DNA of 64,000 nucleotides, taken from positions 930,001 through 994,000 of the forward strand of contig NC_013892.1 in NCBI RefSeq assembly GCF_000027225.1. The letters run 5' to 3'. Made by a program: the position numbers and the translations under genes. The notes below the pieces were generated by a model that made no database searches, was not told where the DNA came from, and was given only the letters and a program-made list of their open reading frames with translations. The number at the start of each line of letters is the position of its first letter. Positions within the stretch are counted from its first letter, which is position 1. Source of the DNA: Xenorhabdus bovienii SS-2004 (GTDB taxonomy: Bacteria > Pseudomonadota > Gammaproteobacteria > Enterobacterales > Enterobacteriaceae). This document shows, in pieces, positions 54,275 to 62,810 of this stretch.

Positions 54275-54404
54275 CACCTTCCAAATGCGGGAGATGCAGG
54301 CATTTCTACCTTGCACCCTGGTGACTCAGGAGCCACGGCCAAAGCATCATCTCAATGTGGTATCCGTATGATAGAACAATGACTTAGACACAGAGGCTAG
54401 GAGT
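54275..54404 (-). ncRNA. Moco riboswitch in the moaA leader
   Basis: The minus-strand leader from 54404 carries, in order, ACTCCTAGCCTCTG, GATGCTTTGGCCGTG, CACCAGGGTGCAAGG, AGAAATGCCTG, CTCCCGC and GGAAGGTG just before the GTG. These match the remembered conserved blocks of the Moco RNA element in the E. coli moaA leader, which represses moaA when Mo cofactor is abundant. The last block overlaps the moaA ribosome site, fitting control of translation. Exact ends are estimated. Confidence 0.88.
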
Positions 54405-54706
54405 TAATACCAATTCCAATCATTATGTGAATAATTGTGTGAGTAACGAGATTCTCGTTGCTGATTCTAACGTTTAAGATAATAAAAAGCTAACACCAAC
54501 CTTCAATATATATTTTATTATACAACGAGTTAATGAAACGTTGTCACATCAACTTCTGAAGATAAATCACTCTGTTATCCATCAAAATATTCGGCAAAAG
54601 ATCGGATAAAATCACGGCAATTTCTCAAAGCATCATATTTTATGATAAATTACACCCGATTTATTAAGGCCATATAAGTTTAGTGAATATCAGTAACAGG
54701 AACCCT
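54405..54706. other. Divergent moaA-ybhK intergenic region
   Basis: About 300 bases between divergent transcripts. It must hold the moaA and ybhK promoters. I see only a small perfect stem (AACGAG/CTCGTT, 54445-54459) and AT-rich sequence. No gene. Confidence 0.5.
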
Positions 54707-55615
54707 ATGCGAAACCGCACATTAGATGATTTAGATCGTGTGGTCGCCCTCGGCGGCGGTCACGGACTTGGGCGCGTCATGTCTTCCCTTTCATCTCTCG
54801 GTGCCCGTCTGACCGGTATTGTCACAACGACTGACAATGGGGGATCAACCGGAAGAATACGGCGTGCTGAAGGTGGGATCGCCTGGGGTGATACCCGCAA
54901 TTGTTTGAATCAACTGATCACTGAACCGACGGTCGCTTCCGCCATGTTTGAATATCGATTCAGTGGTAATGGCGAACTGGCCGGCCATAATCTGGGTAAT
55001 TTGATGTTAAAGGCGTTGGATCACCTGAGTGTCCGCCCCCTTGAGGCCATTAACCTGCTCCGTAGCCTGCTGAAAGTCAACGCACATCTTATCCCGATGT
55101 CCGAACATGCTGTCGATTTAATGGCTGTCGATGATCAAGGCAATAGGGTGTATGGGGAGGTCAATGTTGATCAACTCAGTTGTGTACCACAGGAATTAAT
55201 GCTCTATCCCCATGTCAGCACCACCAAGGAAGCGTTGGAAGCCATCGAACGGGCAGACTTGATTTTGATCGGACCCGGTAGTTTTTTTACCAGTCTGATG
55301 CCGTTGTTGTTGCTGGAAGATTTAACTCAATCTCTGCGCCGTAGCAATGCCAGTATGATTTATATTGGCAACTTGGGGAAAGAACTCAGCAATGCTGCCG
55401 CAGGGCTGTCATTGAGCGATAAACTTGAGATGATGGAAAGTAAGATTGGCCGCAAGATGATTGATGCGATTATTGTTGGCCCCTGTACTGATATCAGTTC
55501 CTTAAGTGACCGGATTGTGACTCAACAAATTTTGGAAGCTCAGGATATTCCCTATCGCCATGATCGTGAATTATTACGACAGGCTATCGAAAATACCCTG
55601 CAAAAATTGGGCTGA
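54707..55615 (+). CDS. ybhK: YbhK (YvcK family), putative gluconeogenesis/cell-shape factor
   Basis: 302 residues, identical in length to E. coli YbhK. The family binds UDP-sugars; in Bacillus YvcK is needed for gluconeogenic growth and cell shape. Motifs [13 protein letters not shown] (about 12-24), [34 protein letters not shown] and [12 protein letters not shown] are intact. I chose the ATG at 54707 (AGGAA upstream) over a GTG at 54683. Convergent with uvrB. Confidence 0.94.
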   Translation: MRNRTLDDLDRVVALGGGHGLGRVMSSLSSLGARLTGIVTTTDNGGSTGRIRRAEGGIAWGDTRNCLNQLITEPTVASAMFEYRFSGNGELAGHNLGNLMLKALDHLSVRPLEAINLLRSLLKVNAHLIPMSEHAVDLMAVDDQGNRVYGEVNVDQLSCVPQELMLYPHVSTTKEALEAIERADLILIGPGSFFTSLMPLLLLEDLTQSLRRSNASMIYIGNLGKELSNAAAGLSLSDKLEMMESKIGRKMIDAIIVGPCTDISSLSDRIVTQQILEAQDIPYRHDRELLRQAIENTLQKLG

Positions 55616-55687
55616 CTATTTTGCAAGTGGAGAGTTTGCAAGTGGAGAGTGATGCTATTCACTCTCCGCCTTTCATTTTATTTCTAT

Positions 55688-57706
55688 TTACGAGTTAGCA
55701 ATAAACTGCACCCGTAATGCCTGTACCTGATCACGAATATTCGCCGCCTGTTCAAATTCCAGATCCCGCGCATACTGGTACATTTTTTCTTCCAATTCCC
55801 GAATTTTGTTTTCCAGCTCTTTTGCCGACAATTTACGGTAATCGTCAGTGTCGGGAGAAATTTTACCTCTCCCTTTGGCTTTTCCTTTGCCACTCACTGG
55901 TTGACCAATTTTCAGGAGATCACCGATTTTTTTATTCAGCCCTTTCGGTACGATACCGTGCTCCTCGTTAAATGCCTGCTGTTTGGCACGACGGCGCTCG
56001 GTTTCACCAATGGCTTTCGCCATAGAGTCGGTGATTCTGTCACCGTACAAAATCGCTTTACCGTGCAAGTTACGCGCCGCTCGACCAATAGTCTGGATAA
56101 GGGAACGCTCTGAGCGCAGAAAACCTTCTTTATCGGCATCCAGAATTGCCACCAGAGAAACCTCCGGCATATCCAAGCCTTCGCGCAGTAAGTTAATGCC
56201 CACCAGCACATCAAACTCGCCCAGACGAAGATCACGGATAATTTCCACCCGTTCAACGGTATCGATATCAGAATGGAGATAACGCACTCGTTCACCGTGC
56301 TCTTCCAAATATTCGGTCAAATCTTCTGCCATCCGTTTTGTCAGCGTCGTCACCAGTACCCGCTCGTTTTTCTCGGCACGGATACGAATTTCAGATAGCA
56401 GATCATCAACTTGTGTGGCGACAGGACGAACTTCAATTTCAGGATCAATAAGACCCGTCGGGCGCACCACCTGCTCAACCAGTTCGTTACCTGATTTTTC
56501 CAATTCATAACGGCCGGGGGTTGCGGAAACATAAATCGTCTGGGGTGCCAGTGCTTCAAACTCCTCAAACCGCAATGGGCGGTTATCCAATGCTGATGGC
56601 AGGCGAAAACCATAATCCACCAGCGTTTCCTTTCGGGAACGATCGCCACGATACATACCGCCAATCTGCGGGATAGTGACGTGAGATTCATCTACCACCA
56701 GTAAACCATCCGCAGCAAGGTAATCAAACAACGTTGGCGGCGGCTCGCCTTCGGCACGGCCAGAGAGATAACGGGAGTAGTTTTCAATGCCAGAGCAGTA
56801 ACCCAGTTCGTTCATCATTTCAAGATCGAATTGAGTTCTCTGGGTGATGCGCTGCTCTTCCAGCAGCTTATCCGACGCCAGAAGCATTTTGCGTCGCTGC
56901 TCCAATTCAACTTTAATGTCTTCCATCGCCTGAGTAATACGCTCACGCGGTGTGACATAGTGCGTCTTGGGATAGACGGTATAACGCGGCACGTTGTACT
57001 GGATCTGACCGGTCAGTGGATCAAACAGGGAAAGCCGCTCCACTTCATCATCAAACAGTTCAACACGCAGCGCATGTTCATTAGATTCTGCGGGGAAGAT
57101 ATCAATCACTTCTCCACGCACCCGGAATGTCCCGCGCTGGAATGCCTGATCATTGCGGGTATATTGCAGTTCTGCCAGACGATGCAAGATGGCGCGCTGA
57201 TCAATGAGCATACCATCGGTCAGATGAAGCATCATTTTCAGGTAGCTATCGGGGTCACCCAGACCATAAATCGCAGAAACCGAGGCAACCACTACCACAT
57301 CCCGACGTTCGAGCAGGGCTTTCGTTGCCGACAAACGCATTTGTTCGATATGCTCGTTCACAGAAGCGTCTTTTTCGATAAAGGTATCTGAGCTGGGTAC
57401 ATAAGCTTCTGGTTGGTAGTAGTCATAATAGGAAACAAAGTATTCCACCGAGTTTTCAGGGAAGAATTCTTTCATTTCGCTATAAAGCTGAGCCGCCAGC
57501 GTTTTATTGGGAGCAAGGATCATCGTTGGCCGATTCAGATTTGCAATAACATTAGCTATCGTGAAAGTTTTGCCTGATCCCGTCACCCCTAAAAGCGTCT
57601 GATGGGCCAGACCATCTTCCAGCCCTTCCTGTAATTTCCGGATAGCGTCTGGCTGATCCCCTCCCGGCTCGAAATCAGAATGTAACTTGAATACTTTATT
57701 TGTCAT
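55688..57706 (-). CDS. uvrB: UvrB, excision nuclease subunit B
   Basis: Damage-verifying helicase-like subunit of UvrABC. 672 residues, E. coli 673. Walker A TGSGKTF (about 42-48), the beta-hairpin [10 protein letters not shown] region, DESHVT, the ATGRT-like QTIGRAAR motif VI, and the C-terminal UvrC-binding coiled coil ([25 protein letters not shown]). The ATG at 57706 aligns with the family. Only 35 bases upstream begins the prophage integrase stop, so the normal promoter has been displaced. No LexA box is seen there. Confidence 0.97.
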   Translation of the reverse strand: MTNKVFKLHSDFEPGGDQPDAIRKLQEGLEDGLAHQTLLGVTGSGKTFTIANVIANLNRPTMILAPNKTLAAQLYSEMKEFFPENSVEYFVSYYDYYQPEAYVPSSDTFIEKDASVNEHIEQMRLSATKALLERRDVVVVASVSAIYGLGDPDSYLKMMLHLTDGMLIDQRAILHRLAELQYTRNDQAFQRGTFRVRGEVIDIFPAESNEHALRVELFDDEVERLSLFDPLTGQIQYNVPRYTVYPKTHYVTPRERITQAMEDIKVELEQRRKMLLASDKLLEEQRITQRTQFDLEMMNELGYCSGIENYSRYLSGRAEGEPPPTLFDYLAADGLLVVDESHVTIPQIGGMYRGDRSRKETLVDYGFRLPSALDNRPLRFEEFEALAPQTIYVSATPGRYELEKSGNELVEQVVRPTGLIDPEIEVRPVATQVDDLLSEIRIRAEKNERVLVTTLTKRMAEDLTEYLEEHGERVRYLHSDIDTVERVEIIRDLRLGEFDVLVGINLLREGLDMPEVSLVAILDADKEGFLRSERSLIQTIGRAARNLHGKAILYGDRITDSMAKAIGETERRRAKQQAFNEEHGIVPKGLNKKIGDLLKIGQPVSGKGKAKGRGKISPDTDDYRKLSAKELENKIRELEEKMYQYARDLEFEQAANIRDQVQALRVQFIANS

Positions 57707-57740
57707 AAATAAATCAACCAATTAATTGTTTATCAATACA

Positions 57741-58805
57741 TTATGAAACGATAAGTGCCGGTGAGTATTGAGGGTTTAAGTTCTCCGCCGCCATTTTGCC
57801 GCCATTTTGTAACTGCGATAATGGGTTGTATATCAAGGCATCATTCAGGTGGTCAGGTGCAAAATGGGCATATCTCATTGTCATCTTGATATCGGTATGT
57901 CCCAGTATTCTCTGTAAGACAATGATATTACCTCCGCTCATCATAAAATGTGATGCGAATGTGTGACGCATCACGTGGGACGATTGGTGAGATGGTAACT
58001 CTATACCAGCTTGCTTAACCGCTGTACGAAAAGCATTGTAGCAAGAGCTAAATAACTTCCCTTTTCTCTTCGGTATCTCATCATACAGCTCTTTAGTTAT
58101 CGGAACTGTGCGATTGCGTTTACCTTTGGTTTTAGTGAACGTTATCTTATAAGGCGTGATTTGTGAATCAGTTAATCCCGCCGCTTCAGACCATCTGGCT
58201 CCTGTTGATAAAGCTATTTTGACAATAATAAGCAAATCTTTTGCTCGGCTTTTAGCACAGAAATTTAGCAGAGTAATAATTTGTTGATTTGATAAAAAAG
58301 CCATTTCCTTCTCACCAGTGTTGAACGCTCTGATGTTTTTTAATGGATTCCCTGCTTTCCATTCTCCAAGCCTATGCAACTCATTAAACATAGCACGGAA
58401 ATATGCCAATTCATTATTAACGGTACTAGGCGCAACGGGTTTTAATTTGTCCGCATATCCATTTAATCTTTTTTCTCGATAAATGGAAAACAGCTTATTA
58501 TCAAACTCGGTTACAAAAGGATGATCCATTTCTTTACAAGCAAAGAACATTCTTTTTTTACGGTGTTCGCCATCGCTTAGGGTTATGCCATGCGCCCGAT
58601 ACCAAATGTCAATCAACTCAGAAAGAAGACGTTTATCTTGCTTCTCTCCAAGCCAGGGTTTTTCTACAGTTTCATCTAATATATGGCGTTCGCAGGCAAT
58701 TGCTTCACCTTTGGTCGTGAACTGTTTACGGATTCTGCGCCCATTCCTGCCATTAGGATAAAGCTCAACTAGCCATTTCCCATTTGGTTGTTTATTTATT
58801 GCCAT
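57741..58805 (-). CDS. int: P2-type tyrosine integrase
   Basis: 354 residues, close to P2 Int (337). The N-terminal AP2-like domain (MAINKQPNGKWLVELYPNGRNGRRIRK) is followed by an SAM-like core-binding domain (about 55-165) and the catalytic domain with Arg204, His277-x-x-Arg280, His303 and Tyr312 (RYAHF). All the residues for site-specific recombination are present. It overlaps the upstream membrane-protein gene by 14 bases, is read toward uvrB and ends 35 bases before it. Confidence 0.95.
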   Translation of the reverse strand: MAINKQPNGKWLVELYPNGRNGRRIRKQFTTKGEAIACERHILDETVEKPWLGEKQDKRLLSELIDIWYRAHGITLSDGEHRKKRMFFACKEMDHPFVTEFDNKLFSIYREKRLNGYADKLKPVAPSTVNNELAYFRAMFNELHRLGEWKAGNPLKNIRAFNTGEKEMAFLSNQQIITLLNFCAKSRAKDLLIIVKIALSTGARWSEAAGLTDSQITPYKITFTKTKGKRNRTVPITKELYDEIPKRKGKLFSSCYNAFRTAVKQAGIELPSHQSSHVMRHTFASHFMMSGGNIIVLQRILGHTDIKMTMRYAHFAPDHLNDALIYNPLSQLQNGGKMAAENLNPQYSPALIVS

Positions 58806-59766
58806 TATTTTCTATACCAAATATAACGCTTAACCATTCGTCAAATTTGTGTTTTTTATGTCCTTCACTATTTAACATAGTGTCAATTTTACTTTTCTGA
58901 AAGATATGTCTTTTACCCGTATTAGAGTCAAGACCAGATATCCATTGATGGCCGTATTCATTCTCAAGGTATTGATCTATAAGAACGTCATACTTTTCTC
59001 TTACTCTTAATTCATTTTTAAAGTATGTATAGGTGAATGAAGTTCTGATTGGGAGAGTTTCTTTGATAATTTTAGCGGTTGCGGCTATGTCACGGATAAT
59101 ATTTGCATATTCAAACACGTCGCTATTGTTTAGCTTTAAGATTTCTCTACAAAGTTCAACGAATTCATATCGTGATGATCTGACTAAGAATTTAGTTTCA
59201 ACATATTGTTCATTGATAATGTGGTTTATACCATCGCCATCAATTATGGATAAGTAAAAATCTCCTTTTTTATGGAGGAATATCCTATTTAACTCACCAG
59301 TAATTCTCTGTTTTTTTTCATTATCGTTTAAAAATGAAAAACTGATGTTATTAATATTACCTGTCCAAATGGTTGCTTCGTCATTAACCATTGTGTATGT
59401 GTGTTTTTTAAGTTCTTTTGAATCAGTGCTGGAAGCAGGAGTATACTCAGTTGAACTATTATTAGTTGATTCTTCTGCGTTTAACTTATTATTTTCTTTC
59501 TTAAATTCGGCAGAGATTCTATCTGTTATAGAAGAGTTCCTATCTGTTACTAGACTATGGCTACTTTCAGGTTTATTTTTTTTACGATGCAGTAGAATCC
59601 AACGATAGGATAAATAGCATAAAAGTAAACCAGAAATAAATAGCATAACCTTGACAGTGTTTCTCTTTTCAGGTTCGGTATCGAAATGGAAACCTAATCC
59701 AGAAATAAAAAATAATATCAAGAAAGTAAGTAAAATAACTTTTATTGTTGTAATTATAATTTTCAC
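58792..59766 (-). CDS. Unknown two-span membrane protein between cI and int
   Basis: About 324 residues, starting with GTG at 59766, 2 bases after the cI stop and with AAGG upstream; its end overlaps int by 14 bases. Two hydrophobic spans lie at about 5-25 and 38-58. A polar, Ser/Asn-rich linker follows (about 60-115), then a cytoplasmic domain to the end with ATIWTGNINNISFSFLND, IFLHKKGDFYLSI and LDSNTGKRHIF. The core resembles the small beta modules of some WYL-like domains, but that is weak. AT-rich versus the integrase. It is not part of the standard P2/186 gene set, so it is a cargo gene in the lysogeny operon. Function unknown. Confidence 0.8.
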   Translation of the reverse strand: MKIIITTIKVILLTFLILFFISGLGFHFDTEPEKRNTVKVMLFISGLLLCYLSYRWILLHRKKNKPESSHSLVTDRNSSITDRISAEFKKENNKLNAEESTNNSSTEYTPASSTDSKELKKHTYTMVNDEATIWTGNINNISFSFLNDNEKKQRITGELNRIFLHKKGDFYLSIIDGDGINHIINEQYVETKFLVRSSRYEFVELCREILKLNNSDVFEYANIIRDIAATAKIIKETLPIRTSFTYTYFKNELRVREKYDVLIDQYLENEYGHQWISGLDSNTGKRHIFQKSKIDTMLNSEGHKKHKFDEWLSVIFGIENNGNK

Positions 59767-59767
59767 T

Positions 59768-60355
59768 TTAATAATCCTTAATTTCCTTAATAACACGACC
59801 AAGCACAGTTAAATCTGATAAATCACAATCGAAAGGGATGCCAGCTCCAGTTACTCTAACTCTTTTGATAGGGATTCTAGTTAGTTCTCTTATGCTTATT
59901 TTTCCTTCAATGTCGACAAGCCATTTACCGTCAAACACATCAGCGAATTTGCGGTCAATAACGTAGTAATCTTTATCTTCTTGGATTGATACAGGGTCAG
60001 AAGGTAAAAGAGCACCGTTCGTAAGCATTACTTTATCAAACATGATATGACCTGATTGTTTTAAATTGCCATCAACCAGTCGATGATTAGGTAGTTTCAA
60101 TATATCAACTTTTTCATGATCAAACGGGTGACCTGTTCCAAAAGCTAGCCACTCAAGATTAGCCCCTGTCTCATGCATACAGCGGATAACCATATCCGCA
60201 GGAAAGATAGAACGTTTATAGCGCCCTGATAGGCTACTTGCAGCCATATTAAAATGCTCAGCTAGCATAATTTTTGAAGAAAATCCGTATGCTTCAATTA
60301 TACGATCCAATACCTCAGCATTGTTTTCGCATGACACAAAGTCATATGTACCCAT
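59768..60355 (-). CDS. CI repressor of the 186 type
   Basis: 195 residues (186 CI has 192). The N-terminal HTH (about 18-60) reads IIEAYGFSSKIMLAEHFNMAASSLSGRYKR, followed by IRCMHETGANLEWLAFGTGHPF, typical of the Phage_CI_repr family. The C-terminal oligomerisation domain has the S24-like fold but no clear Ser/Lys dyad. ATG 60355 follows GGCGGG. It keeps the lysogenic state by binding the operators at 60411-60462. First gene of the cI-orf-int transcript. Confidence 0.9.
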   Translation of the reverse strand: MGTYDFVSCENNAEVLDRIIEAYGFSSKIMLAEHFNMAASSLSGRYKRSIFPADMVIRCMHETGANLEWLAFGTGHPFDHEKVDILKLPNHRLVDGNLKQSGHIMFDKVMLTNGALLPSDPVSIQEDKDYYVIDRKFADVFDGKWLVDIEGKISIRELTRIPIKRVRVTGAGIPFDCDLSDLTVLGRVIKEIKDY

Positions 60356-60404
60356 TATCCCGCCTATCTGAATTTGTTTTGGACAAAAAAATATAGAAAT
60401 TCCG

Positions 60405-60433
60405 TTGACACTTCGCCTAAGACGAATTATCTT
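60405..60433 (+). promoter_or_regulatory. Lytic promoter pR with operator in its spacer
   Basis: A perfect TTGACA (60405-60410), 17 bases, and TATCTT (60428-60433). The whole spacer, 60411-60427, is the imperfect dyad CTTCGCCTAAGACGAAT (TTCG...CGAA ends). A repressor bound here would block the promoter. Confidence 0.7.
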
Positions 60434-60444
60434 TCGTATCAAGA

Positions 60445-60462
60445 TTTGCGTCTTAAACGAAT
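60445..60462 (+). promoter_or_regulatory. Second operator copy
   Basis: TTTGCGTCTTAAACGAAT repeats the CGTCTTAxxCGAA pattern of the 60411-60427 site in the opposite orientation. The two copies suggest cooperative CI (or Apl) binding at the pR/pL control region. Confidence 0.6.
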
Positions 60463-60508
60463 GTTACCGAATAACACCGAATATTAACTTAACAGGAGAT
60501 TTTGCCTT

Positions 60509-60751
60509 ATGCGTCCCATCATTTCAATCAATGTCACTGAACCCTATCTCCCTCTTGAGGAGTTTTGCCGCCGTACTGCGATGCCTAAGAACACTGTTCG
60601 CGACATGGTCAATGACGGCCGCTTACCTGTCCGTGAAAAATCAGTTGATAAAAAACGTGGCAAAGTTCTTATCAATATGATGGCGCTAACAGTTGAAGCA
60701 TTAAATGCGAGTAACGTTGCTGCTATTTCATTTAACACGCAATATGAGTAA
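60509..60751 (+). CDS. Apl/Cox-like excisionase-repressor
   Basis: 80 residues. Winged-helix pattern of P2 Cox and 186 Apl: YLPLEEFCRRTAMPKNTVRDMVNDGRLPVRE, followed by a basic strand VDKKRGKVLINMMAL. It is the first gene of the lytic operon, read away from cI. It probably directs excision and damps the lysogenic promoter. GGAG precedes the start. Confidence 0.88.
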   Translation: MRPIISINVTEPYLPLEEFCRRTAMPKNTVRDMVNDGRLPVREKSVDKKRGKVLINMMALTVEALNASNVAAISFNTQYE

Positions 60752-60779
60752 AGCATTTCGCTTTTGGAGAAAAAAAGCA

Positions 60780-61289
60780 ATGTTTGATTATCGGGTTTCC
60801 AAACAATCGTACTTTGATAATGCGTGTCGTGCGTTCTCCAATGCCCACTCAGGCGATTTAGTTCAGATCGCGGAATCTATCGGCATGACTCCGCAAATTC
60901 TGCGCAATAAGCTGAACCCTGAGCAGCCTCACATGCTGACTTGTGTTGACTTAATGAAGTTAACTGATGCAACAGAAGACGCTTCCATTTTGGACGGTCT
61001 GCTGGAGCAATTACAGTGTCAGCCATCAGTGCCGGTTAATGAAGTTTGTGATGCCAACATGCCAAGTTACCTGTTAGGAGCTACGGCAGAAGTGGGCAAG
61101 CTGGCAAGTGAAGCTGTTTCGGGTGAGCATCTTAATCAGACGCGTGTTGCGGAGTTTAAGAAGACGGTTAATAACGCAGTAAGGTTATTGACGTTGGCGG
61201 GTGTCACTATGTCATCAAGATTATATTCTAACCCTGCGTTTAATACGACGGTTGATGTTGTGGCAGGGATGGGAGCAACGTTAGTCTGA
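60780..61289 (+). CDS. Phage 186-type CII regulator
   Basis: 169 residues, the same length as 186 CII. The N-terminus MFDYRVSKQSYFDNACRAF, then MTPQILRNKLNPEQPH (about 41-56) and a C-terminal half with ATAEVGKLASEAVSGE match the family, which activates the establishment promoter for cI. GGAGA precedes the ATG at 60780; the longer frame to 60705 is not conserved. Confidence 0.92.
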   Translation: MFDYRVSKQSYFDNACRAFSNAHSGDLVQIAESIGMTPQILRNKLNPEQPHMLTCVDLMKLTDATEDASILDGLLEQLQCQPSVPVNEVCDANMPSYLLGATAEVGKLASEAVSGEHLNQTRVAEFKKTVNNAVRLLTLAGVTMSSRLYSNPAFNTTVDVVAGMGATLV

Positions 61290-61296
61290 GGTTAGT

Positions 61297-61431
61297 ATGA
61301 ACGCATTAAAGCAACAGCAATACCAATATAAATTGACTGGTGAGTCATTCAAAGCCAATAAAGGAGATGGATTTATCTTCCCAATCGTTTTGTGTGCTTT
61401 CGCTTATTTTATTTTGTTTCTTATTCGGTGA
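61297..61431 (+). CDS. 44-residue prophage membrane protein
   Basis: ATG preceded by GAGG with 5-base spacing. Polar N-terminus (MNALKQQQYQYK) and one C-terminal hydrophobic span (about 27-43, FIFPIVLCAFAYFILFLI). It lies 8 bases after cII and before the DUF5347-like gene, so it is in the early operon. No family recognised. Confidence 0.6.
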   Translation: MNALKQQQYQYKLTGESFKANKGDGFIFPIVLCAFAYFILFLIR

Positions 61432-61438
61432 GGTTTAA

Positions 61439-61792
61439 ATGAACACGGAGTACCAATTTGAATCAACTGAACAGCGAGCTTTTCCAATGTCCTTTGAAAT
61501 GCGCGCTAATGGTTTAAATCAACTCGCTCAAATCAGAGCGCAGCATTTAAAATCTGGTAATGAGCAGTTGGCTACCTTTATTGATGAAATGCGTGATAAA
61601 CGCAATGAACACTATGCTGATAACATCCGAATGTTAGGCGCTATGTTCTATCTTGCCCATATACCTAAAGAGCGGCATAAATTGAAATTAAATCAATTTA
61701 CCAGTGAAGAAAGAATTAATTTAATTAAGGCAGTGAATTTAATTAAGGCAGCGAGTGCAGTATTGCCAGAAGGTTTATCACTACCCAACTAA
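61439..61792 (+). CDS. DUF5347-like phage early protein
   Basis: 117 residues, helical and soluble (SFEMRANGLNQLAQIRAQHL, FIDEMRDKRNEHYADNIRMLGAMFYLAHIPKERH). It resembles DUF5347, a family that I recall mainly in Xenorhabdus and Photorhabdus phages; this is memory, not a search. AGGTTTAA precedes the ATG. Early operon, function unknown. Confidence 0.75.
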   Translation: MNTEYQFESTEQRAFPMSFEMRANGLNQLAQIRAQHLKSGNEQLATFIDEMRDKRNEHYADNIRMLGAMFYLAHIPKERHKLKLNQFTSEERINLIKAVNLIKAASAVLPEGLSLPN

Positions 61793-61871
61793 ATAATAAT
61801 AAATACCGATTTAATTTTAATGGCGTCAACACGTCAGGGATTCTTTTTATCTAAAAATAGGAAATTAACAA

Positions 61872-62129
61872 ATGGAAAATAAAAATTTAATAATTGGCTA
61901 TGACCCTGCTCAAGGGCGCGATGTTTCTGTCTGTGTAAGCATTGAACAATTAATTAAAGATGTACGTATGGAAGAGCGCAAACATTGTGCTGATTTATAT
62001 TCGGCTCGTTTAGTTAAATTGTCTGCCCGCGTTTTGAAAAACAAGATGGTTCATTCTGACAGTGCCGCACTTCTGCAAAGTGAATCGGAGAACATCGACC
62101 GCCAAGCTCAAGAGTGGAACTATGTTTGA
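61872..62129 (+). CDS. DUF2732-like P2/186 early protein
   Basis: 85 residues. EQLIKDVRMEERKHCADLYSARLVKLSARVL and ALLQSESENIDRQAQEW follow the pattern of DUF2732 proteins, which lie between cII and gpA in P2-like phages. Small helical protein of unknown function. Confidence 0.75.
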   Translation: MENKNLIIGYDPAQGRDVSVCVSIEQLIKDVRMEERKHCADLYSARLVKLSARVLKNKMVHSDSAALLQSESENIDRQAQEWNYV

Positions 62130-62193
62130 TGTTATAGGATGTACTTATTAGTAATTTTTGAACTTAAAAATAAATATTATCGGAGTGTATAGA

Positions 62194-62511
62194 ATGGATC
62201 TATTTGAAATTTCTACTGATGAACGTTCGTTTACTCGGCTTTTAAATCATGGCAATGAGTATATTTCAGTGCTTGATGATACCCTTAATTTTACTGTTGG
62301 TACTGTGTTAATTATAAGAGAAGAAATTTTGAAAGGTTATGAGCCTCCTAAATTCACGGGAAGAAAACTAACAGCCAAAATTGTTAGTGTTATTCGTTCG
62401 TTTGGATGTGTACAAAATATGTATCCATCACCTCCTTTTGTCTATGTCTACGAATTAAATGTTTTGCCAATGTCATTTTTCTACCAAACGGAGTATAGCG
62501 ATGACAAATAA
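62194..62511 (+). CDS. Small prophage protein with a DUF3850-like fold
   Basis: 105 residues from ATG 62194 (CGGAG 9 bases upstream). Pattern: a start like FEISTDERSF, a DDTLNFTVGTVLIIREEI core, FTGRKLTAKIVSV and a closing hydrophobic strand. This matches the ASCH/DUF3850 layout (a ligand or RNA-binding beta barrel), but weakly. Its end overlaps the next gene by 11 bases, and the two products look like paralogues. Confidence 0.6.
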   Translation: MDLFEISTDERSFTRLLNHGNEYISVLDDTLNFTVGTVLIIREEILKGYEPPKFTGRKLTAKIVSVIRSFGCVQNMYPSPPFVYVYELNVLPMSFFYQTEYSDDK

Positions 62512-62809
62512 ATCTATCTCTGAGTTGGAAAAGAAAAGAACGCATAGCCTAATCATCAGTGGAGTTCATTTTAATTTCATGGCTGTAGTTGACGGCGATA
62601 GAAAAACAGCGTTTGTCAAAGACGATAGAGATTATAAAAGCGGTGATTTTCTGGCATTGAATGAAATTGATAATGACGGGAATTTCACGGGCAGTTTAAT
62701 GGCAGCAAGAATAACAGATGTGGCGGCAATTGATAAAAACCTGTATCCGCAGATAGCGGGGGAATTTGTTTTTCTTTCGTTTGAATTGGTTTCCGTTAAT
62801 TACCTATAG
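62501..62809 (+). CDS. DUF3850-like prophage protein, paralogue of its neighbour
   Basis: 102 residues from ATG 62501 behind GGAG. HSLIISGVHFNFMAVVDGDRKTAFVKDDRDYKSGDFLALNEID, then GSLMAARITDVAAID and EFVFLSFELVSV give the HxLxI...G.K...V...D..Y..GD.L.L pattern of DUF3850/ASCH proteins. Its role in the early operon is unknown. Confidence 0.65.
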   Translation: MTNKSISELEKKRTHSLIISGVHFNFMAVVDGDRKTAFVKDDRDYKSGDFLALNEIDNDGNFTGSLMAARITDVAAIDKNLYPQIAGEFVFLSFELVSVNYL

Positions 62810-62810
62810 C

